A stretch of DNA of 64,000 nucleotides from an uncultured Collinsella sp. (GCA_900541175.1 UQIT01000006.1:22163-86162), one strand, 5' to 3'; counted from the first letter of the stretch, positions 51,854 through 59,933 are shown. Notes: generated from the letters alone by a model not told the origin. Numbers and translations are program-made.

Positions 51854-51991
51854 GTCTCGATTTGTAACAGGTAGACGGTCAAAAGCGGGCTACGTGTTAC
51901 AGATTTAGATTCTTCGGAAAGAGCAATCCTGTTCGTCTCAATCTGTAACAGCTAGGACCAAAAAACTCGGCTAGATGTTACAGATCGAGAC
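51854..51991. repeat. Cluster D: two 57-nt palindromes, 81-bp spacing
   Basis: Copies at 51854-51910 and 51935-51991, between the convergent LacI (module 2) and GH1 (module 3) genes. The first has GATTTG/AGATTT changes in the arms. Confidence 0.93.
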
Positions 51992-52017
51992 AAACGGCTC
52001 CCGACCAGCCCAAAAAC

Positions 52018-52063
52018 AAAAAGACCGGGGGCGGCGCGCCGTGTGACGTGCCGCCCCCGGCTG
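52018..52063 (-). terminator. Terminator of module 3
   Basis: CCGGGGGCGGC (52025-52035) pairs with GCCGCCCCCGG (52050-52060); the A-rich left flank is the T-run on the minus strand. Confidence 0.85.
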
Positions 52064-52106
52064 AGAAATGGGGACAGGTTGTGTGAGCGGGCAACCCCGC
52101 CAGCCA

Positions 52107-53546
52107 CTAGTCCAGACGACGGGTCTGCGCCACGTGCTTGTACCAGTAGGCGCTTGCCTTGGGCGTGCGCTTCTGGGTTTCAAAGTCAACGTAAAAGAAG
52201 CCGTAACGCTTGTTGTAGCCATTGGTCCAGGAGAACTGATCCTGCAGGCTCCACAGGAAGTAGCCGCCCACGTTGACGCCCACCTCCATGGCCTTGAGCA
52301 GCCAACGCAGGTGCTGCTCGATGTAGTCGATGCGCGGCTGGTCGTCCACAAAACCGTCCTTGTAGGGGTCCTTGTAGCCCATGCCGTTCTCGGTGATGAA
52401 GATCTGCTTGTAGTTGGGGTAGCGCTGCTTAATGTAGACGAGCAGATCGAACAGGCCCTCGGGATAGATGATCCAGTCCCAGTCGGTGGTGGGGATGCCA
52501 GGCTTGTTCACATGCTCGCCAATGCCCTTAACGCGCCAGCGGCCGGTGCCCTTCTCTCCCGTACCGTTGTGGTGCAGGTCGTTTTCGCCATCGTAGGCCT
52601 TCAAGAAGCGGCACTGGTAGTTGTTAACGCCCAGGTAGTCGTTATAGAGCGCGGCCTCGCGCATGATATCCAGATCCTCGTCCAAGATCTCGATGGTGCC
52701 GCCCGAGACGGCGGCCAGGCGGTTGGCGCACTCGAGGGTGTCGGGCGCGTAGTCGCCGCGGAAGGTGGCGTCGAGCAAGAACTGGTTTTGCAGCACGTGC
52801 TCGTTGTTGGCGGCTTTGATGTCGGCGGGGTCGTTCTCGTTGAGCGGATACTTAAACTCCAGCGACTGAATGACGCCAATCTTGCCCTTAAAGCCGCCGT
52901 TGTGGAAGGCCAGCACTGCCTTGGCGTGGGCGAGCATCATGTTGTGCTCGCACTGGAAGGCCTCGGCAAGATGCGCCTTGACGCCACCGGGGAAGGTGCC
53001 CTCGATGTAGGTGTTGGAGGCGTCGGCCCAGATCTCGTTAAAGGTGAACCAGTAGGTCACCTGGTCGGCGTACTCCTTAAAGCAGAAGGTGGCAAAGTCC
53101 ACAAAGGCGTCGATGGTCTCGCGGTTGAGGAAGTCGCCCTTCTCAAAGAGAGGAAGCGGCGTGTCAAAGTGATGCAGCGTGACGAACGGCTCAACATGGT
53201 GCTTATGGCACTCGGCGAAGAGATCGTGGTAGAACTGGACGCCCTCGGGGTTGATTTCGCCGGTACCGTTGGGGAAGATGCGGCTCCAGGCGATGGAGAG
53301 GCGAATGCCGTTGATGCCAAACTCTTCGCACAGCTCCAAGTCGACGGGGTACTGGTTGTAGAAGTCCGAAGCGGGATCGGGGGAAAAGCGCCCCTGGGCC
53401 TCCAGGAAGTCGTCCCAGGCAACCTTGCCCTTACCGTGGGTGCGGGTCTCGCCCTCTACCTGGTAGGCAGCGGTGGCGCCGCCAAAGACAAAGTCCTCGG
53501 GAAACTGCGTAGGCGGGTTGGTGACGCTAGCAGGGTTAACGGACAT
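52107..53546 (-). CDS. GH1 6-phospho-beta-galactosidase/glucosidase, module 3
   Basis: A 479-residue family 1 enzyme, close to the module 1 enzyme along its whole length. The acid/base Glu is in WFTFNEIWA (about 170), the nucleophile Glu386 in FITENGMG, and phosphate residues lie in FSWTNGYNKRYGFFYVD, with Trp after Ser as in LacG. It is the second gene of the module 3 unit, downstream of an EIICB gene and a GGGCCAGCCG/CGGCTGGCCC hairpin (53571-53602). Confidence 0.92.
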   Translation of the reverse strand: MSVNPASVTNPPTQFPEDFVFGGATAAYQVEGETRTHGKGKVAWDDFLEAQGRFSPDPASDFYNQYPVDLELCEEFGINGIRLSIAWSRIFPNGTGEINPEGVQFYHDLFAECHKHHVEPFVTLHHFDTPLPLFEKGDFLNRETIDAFVDFATFCFKEYADQVTYWFTFNEIWADASNTYIEGTFPGGVKAHLAEAFQCEHNMMLAHAKAVLAFHNGGFKGKIGVIQSLEFKYPLNENDPADIKAANNEHVLQNQFLLDATFRGDYAPDTLECANRLAAVSGGTIEILDEDLDIMREAALYNDYLGVNNYQCRFLKAYDGENDLHHNGTGEKGTGRWRVKGIGEHVNKPGIPTTDWDWIIYPEGLFDLLVYIKQRYPNYKQIFITENGMGYKDPYKDGFVDDQPRIDYIEQHLRWLLKAMEVGVNVGGYFLWSLQDQFSWTNGYNKRYGFFYVDFETQKRTPKASAYWYKHVAQTRRLD

Positions 53547-53570
53547 GATGATCCAATCGTCTAAATCGAA

Positions 53571-53602
53571 GGGCCAGCCGGTCTTGGATGGTCGGCTGGC
53601 CC
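53571..53602 (-). promoter_or_regulatory. Intercistronic hairpin between EIICB and GH1 of module 3
   Basis: GGGCCAGCCG (53571-53580) pairs with CGGCTGGCCC (53593-53602) within the 66-bp gap. It may be a weak terminator or an mRNA stabiliser. Confidence 0.6.
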
Positions 53603-53612
53603 TGAGCGTTAC

Positions 53613-55388
53613 TTACTTCGAGAGTTGCTCGGAGACGAAGGCGAGAGACTTATCGCCGTTCTGGGAGAGCTCGATGTACTGCTTGCCACGGCAGGCGACG
53701 CACTTGTTGCCCACGCGTTCGCAGTCCTTCTGCAGGTCGGCCAGGTAGCTGGCGGCCTGCGGGGCCAGGACGACCAGGTCAAAGTCGGGGAGCATGTCGA
53801 CATGGTTGCCATATGCCTCGGCAGCGGTTTCAAGATCGATGCCGCGCTCCTTGGCAGCCTTGGCCAGTGCGTTGGCGAGCAGGCCCGAGGTTCCGCCGCC
53901 CTGGCAGAGCACGAGCACGCGCTTGCCGTTGAGGTCGCTGGCGGTCGTTGCCTCGGCAGCGGGTGCTGCAGAAGCGGCGGGGGAGTCGGCCTTCACGGCC
54001 TCGGCGGCAGCGCCGGCGGCAACGCTCTTGGCGTCAGCCTTGCCCTGGAAGGCATCGTTGAGCTTGGCGGCCTTCTCGGCGTTCTTGGCGGCGAGCTCCT
54101 CTTGGGAGATCTCGGCCTCCTCGGCGCACTTCTGGGCGTCATAGGCACGGAAGAACGGGTAGTACAGAACGAAGTCGACGACCAGGATAAGGGCGAGCAT
54201 CACAAAGGCGAGCGGCTGGAAGCCCAGGCCCATGATGGTACCGATGGGGCCGGGGACGGTCCAGGGCAGGGTGTACATAAAGCCGCTCATGCCCAAGAAG
54301 TCGATAAAGATCTTGAGGATCCAGATGTTGGCGATCGGGGCAAAGACAAACGGGACAAAGAAGACGGGGTTGAGCACGATGGGTGCGGCGAACAGCAGCG
54401 GCTCGTTGACGGCAAAGCACACGGGAACGATAGCGGCCTTACCGACGGCGCGCATCTCCTGGGACTTGGCCAGGAAGCAGAACATAAAGACCAGGACGAG
54501 CGTGGCGCCGGTGCCGCCCATGCAGACGACGAAGTACTGGGCACCCTGGGTCAGGACAGCGGAAGCGTGCTGGCCAGCCTGGAACGCGGCCAGGTTGTCG
54601 GTCATGTTGGCAACGAGAGCGGCGGCGATGGCGGGCTCGACGATCGAGGGGCCGTGGACGCCGACGAACCAGAACAGGCTCATGGCGCCGTAGATCACAG
54701 CGAGGCCGATGTAGCCATCGGCAGCGGTGAACAGGGGCTGGAACACCTGGATGACACCCTGGGCAAAGCAGAAGCCAAAAGCAGCGCGGAAGACGATGTC
54801 AAAAACCCAAAAGACGGTGATGCAGACGGAGAAGGGGATGATGTCCTTGAAGGTCTGCGAGATGTTGGGCGGAACCTGCTCGGGCATCTTGACGGTGATG
54901 TTGCGCTTAATGAAGAACTTGTAGATGATGCCGGTCACAAACGCAGCGATAAAGGCGGTCAGCAGGCCTTTGGAACCAAGGTAGGTGGTGTTGAAGCCGC
55001 TGGCGGCGTCCGTGGCGATGGTGTCGCTCGAAAGGAGCAAGAAGCCGATGATGGCCGCACACATGCACGAGATGAAGTTGATCTGGTTGTTCTTGGGTAG
55101 ATCGCGGTTCTGGGCGTCGGCGAAGTGCTTGGCCGTGGTGGCGGCGCAGGCGATGGCCAGGATGCCCATGGAGTAGTTGTAGCATTTCCACAGGGCGTTG
55201 TTGATGTCATCGGGCCAGTAGAAACCCCAGATGTTGGGGACCGAGGCTACCAGGCAGAAGATGGACGAGAAGATGATGATGGGGATGACGGAGATAAAGC
55301 CGTCGCGAATCGCCTTGAGGTACTTGTTGCGGGCGATCGCGTTGAAAAAGGGCTGGCCTTTTTCGATGGTGGCGATGAGTTGCTCCAT
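53613..55388 (-). CDS. PTS EIICB, lactose family (LacE-like), module 3
   Basis: A 591-residue IIC-IIB fusion. It starts MEQLIATIEKGQPFFNAIARNKYLKAIRDGF; VGVHGPSIVEPAIAAALV and AVNEPLLFAAPIVLNP are IIC motifs; the IIB Cys is in VLVLCQGGGTSGLL (about 501). An Ala/Glu/Lys-rich linker (about 440-495) joins the domains. It is less like modules 1 and 2 in the first 120 residues, suggesting another disaccharide. It leads the unit EIICB-GH1. Confidence 0.93.
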   Translation of the reverse strand: MEQLIATIEKGQPFFNAIARNKYLKAIRDGFISVIPIIIFSSIFCLVASVPNIWGFYWPDDINNALWKCYNYSMGILAIACAATTAKHFADAQNRDLPKNNQINFISCMCAAIIGFLLLSSDTIATDAASGFNTTYLGSKGLLTAFIAAFVTGIIYKFFIKRNITVKMPEQVPPNISQTFKDIIPFSVCITVFWVFDIVFRAAFGFCFAQGVIQVFQPLFTAADGYIGLAVIYGAMSLFWFVGVHGPSIVEPAIAAALVANMTDNLAAFQAGQHASAVLTQGAQYFVVCMGGTGATLVLVFMFCFLAKSQEMRAVGKAAIVPVCFAVNEPLLFAAPIVLNPVFFVPFVFAPIANIWILKIFIDFLGMSGFMYTLPWTVPGPIGTIMGLGFQPLAFVMLALILVVDFVLYYPFFRAYDAQKCAEEAEISQEELAAKNAEKAAKLNDAFQGKADAKSVAAGAAAEAVKADSPAASAAPAAEATTASDLNGKRVLVLCQGGGTSGLLANALAKAAKERGIDLETAAEAYGNHVDMLPDFDLVVLAPQAASYLADLQKDCERVGNKCVACRGKQYIELSQNGDKSLAFVSEQLSK

Positions 55389-55447
55389 GCAATGCTCCTA
55401 AGAGTCGGTGGGTTAGCAACGATGGTAGCTTTTGGCGTTCGGTTGCC

Positions 55448-55633
55448 AAAATGTTGACGTTGCCATTTTGCGACACAAAAAAAGACGTGAACCGGTGGTT
55501 CCTGTGCCTGCGAACCATCGATTCCCTACGCGTAAACGTTTGAGCCGCCCGGTGGCTCTGTGTTTGTGCAATGGCAACGTTAACATTTGGGCGACAAAAG
55601 CCGTTCGGGGAAGCAAAAATGTCGGTGAACGGT
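55448..55633. promoter_or_regulatory. LacI-type sites and CGGT motif, module 3
   Basis: AAATGTTGACGTTGCCATTT (55449-55468) and AATGGCAACGTTAACATTTG (55570-55589) are two copies of one imperfect palindrome centred on ACGT. CGGTGAACGGT is at 55623-55633. Confidence 0.72.
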
Positions 55634-55744
55634 AGGTTTTGGGTGGTAAGCGTATGGTGGGGAGGCGTTAGATATACTTGAAGACGTTTCATTTGACTGC
55701 GTAGGATGCCACTAATGGCATCGTTGACATAGAAAGATCGACCT

Positions 55745-56749
55745 ATGGCCGCTGTTAAAAAATCGGTTTCCGTTAAGGATGTGGCGCGTCTCGCGGGCGT
55801 TTCGGAGCAGACAGTCTCGCGTACGGTGCACGATTCGCCCAGCGTGCGCCCCGAGACCAAGGAGCGCGTGCGTGCCGCCATGCGCGAGCTTGGCTATCGT
55901 CCTAACTTTGCCGGCCGGTCGCTGCGTCGCGGCAAGTTCAAGACCGTCGGCGTCGCCATGTTCAACATTACTGGCACCGGCAACCTCGACCGTATGGAGG
56001 GCTTTGCCGCCGCCGCCGACAAACACGGCTACGCCATCACCCTCACTAAAGTAGATGGGCATCCGTATACCCTCGAGGGCGCATCGTCGCGCATGAGCGC
56101 ACTGCCGGTGGACGGCATGGTTGTGATTATGAACCGCATGCCGGCGGACTTTGGCACCTTTGAGCCGCTGCCCGGTATGCAGACGGTGCTCGTTACCATG
56201 CTGGAGCACCCGCTCTGTTCAACGGTCGATAACGACCAGTTCGATTGCTCGCGCCAAGTGGTCGAGTACTTGCTGGGGCAGGGGCACAAGACCGTGCGCT
56301 TCATCTCGTGTCCCGAGCGCTCGCTTTCGGGCATGCGGCGCGAGGAAGGCTGGCGCGAGACATTGCGTGCGCATGGCATCGAGCCACCGCAGCTCGTGCG
56401 CGGCGACTGGACAGCGCAGAGTGGATATGCTGCCGGTCAGGCTCTGGCGGACGATCCGACCTGTACGGCCATTTATGCTTCCAACGATGCCATGGCATAT
56501 GGCTGCATCCGTGGGCTCGAGTCGCGCGGGAAGCGCGTGCCCCAGGACGTAAGCGTGGTGGGTGTTGACGATAGTTTGGGCGATATCGTGCCCGATCGTC
56601 GCCTGACCACGGTGCGCTTTGACAACAAACGCGTCGGCATGTGGGCGGTCGACAAGATAGCCGGCGCCGAGGGCGCTGCACCCGGTGTGGAGCACATGCT
56701 GTTTCCGGGCGTGCTCGTCGAGGGCGATACGGTGCGCGATGTACGCTAG
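55745..56749 (+). CDS. LacI-family regulator, module 3
   Basis: A 334-residue repressor. HTH: VSVKDVARLAGVSEQTVSRTVHDSP (about 8-32). Sensor motifs: QGHKTVRFISCPERSLSGMRR and VSVVGVDDSLGDIVP. Divergent from the module 3 EIICB gene. It is followed 214 bp on by the shared EIIA gene, which has its own control region. Confidence 0.92.
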   Translation: MAAVKKSVSVKDVARLAGVSEQTVSRTVHDSPSVRPETKERVRAAMRELGYRPNFAGRSLRRGKFKTVGVAMFNITGTGNLDRMEGFAAAADKHGYAITLTKVDGHPYTLEGASSRMSALPVDGMVVIMNRMPADFGTFEPLPGMQTVLVTMLEHPLCSTVDNDQFDCSRQVVEYLLGQGHKTVRFISCPERSLSGMRREEGWRETLRAHGIEPPQLVRGDWTAQSGYAAGQALADDPTCTAIYASNDAMAYGCIRGLESRGKRVPQDVSVVGVDDSLGDIVPDRRLTTVRFDNKRVGMWAVDKIAGAEGAAPGVEHMLFPGVLVEGDTVRDVR

Positions 56750-56780
56750 GGCGCGGGTCTGTTTGGGTTGCCGCTAATTG

Positions 56781-56883
56781 TGTTCGATATTGTTCAGATT
56801 GGTTTAAAAACCGTTCACGGGCGAATAGTGACCGTTCATAGCTCAAAATTACGTTTTGCGCTGTTCTTTTTTGTTTGAATGTT
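56781..56883 (+). promoter_or_regulatory. Control region of the EIIA gene
   Basis: ACCGTTCACGG (56810-56820) and ACCGTTCAT (56831) are CGGT-family sites on the minus strand. TTGTTTGAATGTT (56871-56883) matches TGTTYGAAT words before the DeoR gene (35566) and lacA (58793). Confidence 0.55.
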
Positions 56884-56963
56884 ATTGTTTCTGTCATACA
56901 CAACGCAGCGCGTATGCCCGGACGCGATGCTCTCCATTGGTTCATATGTGAAAGGAACGCAAT

Positions 56964-57302
56964 ATGGCAACCAAAGAAGAAATCTCGATGGTTGGATTCG
57001 AGATTGTCGCATACGCAGGTGACGCCCAGACCGATCTGCTTGCAGCGCTCGATGCTGCTCGCGAGGGTGACTTTGAGAAGGCCGAACAGCTGCACAAGGA
57101 TGCCAGCGATGCACTTATCGGCGCCCACGACACGCAGACCAAGCTGCTTTCGCAGGAGGCCGGCGGTGGCGAGATGGAGATGACCTTCATCATGGCTCAC
57201 GCTCAGGACACTCTCATGACCACTATGATCCTGGAGAAGCAGGCCCGCTTTACCATCGATGCCTACAAGCGCATCGCTGAGCTCGAGGCCAAGCTCGCCT
57301 AA
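56964..57302 (+). CDS. lacF: PTS EIIA, lactose/cellobiose family (LacF-like)
   Basis: A 112-residue helical IIA, which forms a trimer that takes phosphate from HPr. The phosphorylated His79 is in FIMAHAQDTLMT and Asp82 corresponds to the metal-binding residue of the trimer core. FEIVAYAGDAQTDLLAALDAAREGDFEKAEQL is the family start. It is the only Lac-family IIA in the window, while four LacE-like IICB proteins need one, so it is likely shared. GAAAGG precedes the ATG; a terminator follows. Confidence 0.93.
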   Translation: MATKEEISMVGFEIVAYAGDAQTDLLAALDAAREGDFEKAEQLHKDASDALIGAHDTQTKLLSQEAGGGEMEMTFIMAHAQDTLMTTMILEKQARFTIDAYKRIAELEAKLA

Positions 57303-57329
57303 CGAGCCCTCACAACCAAGTTCCCTTCC

Positions 57330-57364
57330 AAAAGCCCTGCCGCACCCGCGACAGGGCTTTTTCT
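57330..57364 (+). terminator. Terminator after lacF
   Basis: AAAGCCCTG (57331-57339) pairs with CAGGGCTTT (57352-57360), followed by TTCTGT. Confidence 0.85.
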
Positions 57365-57374
57365 GTCCTCCTCC

Positions 57375-57442
57375 AAGTTGCGGTGAAATAGGGACTGAAT
57401 AGGGGCCGGCGGGCGCAAAACAATCCCTATTCCACCGCAACT
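57375..57442. repeat. Inverted repeat, 23-bp arms (copy 2)
   Basis: The left arm (57375-57397) is identical to that at 6809-6831; the right arm (57420-57442) has two changes. The spacer differs from copy 1. Confidence 0.88.
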
Positions 57443-57451
57443 CATCCCGAG

Positions 57452-57500
57452 ATAGTCATTGGGGACGTTCTTAAACGACTGGTCATTGGGGACAGTCTTG
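57452..57500. repeat. GGGACGTTC-family repeat
   Basis: GTCATTGGGGACGTTCTTAA and a second GTCATTGGGGACAGTC in tandem. The first unit recurs at 62351-62370 and, inverted, at 34261-34281. Confidence 0.8.
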
Positions 57501-57586
57501 GTGCGCTCCGTTCGTCCTCCCGTTCGATTTTTGCTCGGTGGGTATACTTCCTTTCGCATTAAACGCCGGACTGAGGAGGTATCCAA

Positions 57587-58609
57587 ATGCCGGATAACGG
57601 GTCAATACAAAAAAGAGACGCGCACGAGATGGCTCATGGGCGTCCTGTCCAGATAACCGAGCACACGACGGTAACCGAGCTGCAGCCCAGCCTGTCCGAT
57701 GTCGTGTGCGCAAACAAAAAGCTGCAGATTGGCTTTATCGTTGCGCTTGTGGTCCTGGCGCTGCTGTCGGGCTTTGTGGCTCGTCCGCATTTCGCCGATA
57801 CCAAAACTTGGGACTCCACCATCGAGGTCATCGACCAAAAGAAGGGTAACGTACTGGCGCTCACGACCTCGTGCGTGGCGCTGTCTGCGGGCATTACCGC
57901 GCTGCCGGGCGATACGGGAACGCCGGTTGCCGAGCAGCTCGCGCAGCTTTCAGGCAACCTTGGTATCGTGCTTGCCGTGCTCTACCTAGAGAAATACCTG
58001 CTAACCATTTTGTGGTCGGTCGGCCTGGGCATCTTAATCCCGTTTGCGTTGGTGCTCTTTGCGGTGTCGCTCGGCATTCACGGGCGCTGGAGCACGAGCA
58101 CTGTCCTGCGCCGTGTGGCGACACGCGTGCTGGTGGTTGCCGTGATCGGCATGGCGCTCGTGCCCGCGAGCGTATGGGTGTCGCAAAAGGTCGATGAAAC
58201 GTATCGCGTAAGTATTGAGCAAGCTGAGCAAAAGGCTGCGGACGCGGCCGACACCACGGACAAGTCAGCCGAGACCAGCTCAAAATCGAACAAGAAAAAA
58301 TCCGAGGCCACGGAGTCCAAAAACGTGTTCGAGCAGTTGACTGATGGGGCATCGAGCCTTGTTACGTCGGTGACCAGCGGCGCCAAGCAGATGACCGATG
58401 AGATCGTGCGGCAGGTGACCGATCTGATTGAAGGCGTCATCGTGATGATCGTGACCTCGTGCGTTATCCCGCTGCTGGTGCTCGTGGCGTTCCTATGGCT
58501 AGGACACGTGCTGCTGGGGATCGATATTTCCGGCCCGGCGAACTATTTGACGGGCCGTTTCTTGAGTGCTCCTTCCAAGCACGCCAAAAAGGGCGGGCAG
58601 TCCGAGTAG
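57587..58609 (+). CDS. Membrane protein of unknown function
   Basis: A 340-residue protein starting at ATG 57587 (AGGAGGT upstream). Hydrophobic segments lie at about 43-62, 122-140, 143-165, 183-200 and 283-312. Between them, residues 212-270 form a Lys/Ser/Thr/Ala-rich soluble stretch, and TDGASSLVTSVTSGAKQMTDEIVRQVTDLI is an amphipathic region. I do not recognise a family. It stands alone between the EIIA gene and lacA and ends at a terminator. Confidence 0.75.
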   Translation: MPDNGSIQKRDAHEMAHGRPVQITEHTTVTELQPSLSDVVCANKKLQIGFIVALVVLALLSGFVARPHFADTKTWDSTIEVIDQKKGNVLALTTSCVALSAGITALPGDTGTPVAEQLAQLSGNLGIVLAVLYLEKYLLTILWSVGLGILIPFALVLFAVSLGIHGRWSTSTVLRRVATRVLVVAVIGMALVPASVWVSQKVDETYRVSIEQAEQKAADAADTTDKSAETSSKSNKKKSEATESKNVFEQLTDGASSLVTSVTSGAKQMTDEIVRQVTDLIEGVIVMIVTSCVIPLLVLVAFLWLGHVLLGIDISGPANYLTGRFLSAPSKHAKKGGQSE

Positions 58610-58643
58610 CTAAAACAGCTGTATATACCGGGGAATACCGCCG

Positions 58644-58681
58644 AAGGGCGGCCGAGACGCGTTCTCGGTCGCCCTTTTGTT
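58644..58681 (+). terminator. Terminator after the membrane protein gene
   Basis: AAGGGCGGCCGAGA (58644-58657) pairs with TCTCGGTCGCCCTT (58663-58676), one mismatch, followed by TTGTTTGTT. Confidence 0.85.
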
Positions 58682-58734
58682 TGTTGAACACATGGTCGCT
58701 GCGTCCGCGCCCGGCTCAAACGGTCAGCAATCAT

Positions 58735-58824
58735 CCGTGAACGGTATTTGTTCAAAAAAGAACAAAGATAAACAAATAGTTGTTGCAGTTACTGTTCGAA
58801 TGTGTTCAAATAAACATGAACAGT
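58735..58824 (+). promoter_or_regulatory. lacABXC control region
   Basis: CCGTGAACGGT (58735-58745) is the CGGT motif. TGTTCAAAAAAGAACA (58749-58764) and ACTGTTC...GAACAGT (58791-58824) are palindromes built on TGTTC; ACTGTTCGAATGT (58791-58803) resembles sites before the DeoR and EIIA genes. DeoR control is inferred. Confidence 0.65.
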
Positions 58825-58916
58825 GAAGAACCGCACATTCAGATGCCCGGACCTGAACGCGATTCAACACTTCCAAACAGAAACTACGCACCTGCGTATC
58901 TCTCAAGGAGGATGTC

Positions 58917-59345
58917 ATGAGGGTTGTAATCGCTTCCGATGCCGACGGTATGTCGATGAAGGAGTCCATCAAGGAGATGCTCATCGCCGACGGTCACGAG
59001 GTCGTCGACTATTCCGAGACCCCTGCCGCGGACTTTGTCGATTCCGCGACCGCCGTTGCCAAGGACCTGCTGGAGCACAAGGATTCCCAGGGCTTCGCAT
59101 TCGATAAGTACGGCGTCGGCTCCTATATGGCCGCCGTCAAGATTAAGGGCATGGTCGTCGCCAACATTTCCGACGAGCGTTCCGCCTACATGACCCGCGA
59201 GCACAACGGCTCGCGCATGGTCACCATGGGCCCGGGCGTTGTGGGCACCGAGGTCGCCAAGAAGATCGCCCGCGAGTTCCTGCGCGCGCAGTACGCCGGC
59301 GGCCGTCACCAGATCCGTGTCGACATGCTCAACAAGATGGCCTAA
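58917..59345 (+). CDS. lacA: Galactose-6-phosphate isomerase subunit LacA
   Basis: A 142-residue RpiB/LacA-family protein. LacA and LacB together turn galactose-6-phosphate into tagatose-6-phosphate. VIASDADGMSMKESIKEML (about 4-22), HEVVDYSETPAADFVD and SDERSAYMTREHNGSRMVTMGPGVVG (about 84-109) match LacA. It lacks the catalytic CGTGIG segment, having DKYGVGSYM instead, as expected for LacA, whose partner LacB carries it. AAGGAGG precedes the ATG. It heads lacABXC. Confidence 0.93.
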   Translation: MRVVIASDADGMSMKESIKEMLIADGHEVVDYSETPAADFVDSATAVAKDLLEHKDSQGFAFDKYGVGSYMAAVKIKGMVVANISDERSAYMTREHNGSRMVTMGPGVVGTEVAKKIAREFLRAQYAGGRHQIRVDMLNKMA

Positions 59346-59408
59346 CGAGAGCCACCGAGAACTCGAACTTCTACCTCAACTTGTGAATTCAGACGAAAGG
59401 ACGTTCTG

Positions 59409-59933
59409 ATGAAGAAGACCATCGCAATCGGTTGCGACCATATCGTTACGGACGAGAAGATTTATCTGGCCGACCGCCTGGAGCAGGCTGGCTACAAGGT
59501 GCTCGACTGCGGCACCTACAGCCACACCCGTACGCACTATCCCATCTACGGTAAGGCTGTGGGCGAGGCTGTTGCCAGCGGCAAGGCCGACTTTGGCGTG
59601 GCCCTGTGCGGCACCGGCATCGGCATCACCAACGCCGTCAACAAGGTTCCCGGCGCCCGCTGCGCCCTGGTCCGCGACATGACCTCTGCCCTGTATGCCC
59701 GTCGCGAGCTCAACGCCAACATCGTGGGCTTTGGCGGCAAGATCACCGGCGAGTTCCTGATGGCCGATATCATGCTTGCCTTCCTGGAGGAGCCCTACGA
59801 GAAGACTCCCGAGCACGATGCCCTGATCGCCAAGATCGATGCCTGCAACAAGGCCGACGCCGAGGCTCAGGCCGACCCGCACTTCTTTGACGAGTTCCTC
59901 GAGAAGTGGGACCGCGGCGAATATCACGACTAA
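59409..59933 (+). CDS. lacB: Galactose-6-phosphate isomerase subunit LacB
   Basis: A 174-residue partner of Lac[45 protein letters not shown] (about 5-48) and [25 protein letters not shown] (about 64-88) carry the catalytic Cys67 and Thr-Gly loop of the RpiB fold. It follows lacA by 63 bp with GAAAGGACG before the ATG. The substrate would come from the 6-phospho-beta-galactosidases upstream. Confidence 0.94.
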   Translation: MKKTIAIGCDHIVTDEKIYLADRLEQAGYKVLDCGTYSHTRTHYPIYGKAVGEAVASGKADFGVALCGTGIGITNAVNKVPGARCALVRDMTSALYARRELNANIVGFGGKITGEFLMADIMLAFLEEPYEKTPEHDALIAKIDACNKADAEAQADPHFFDEFLEKWDRGEYHD

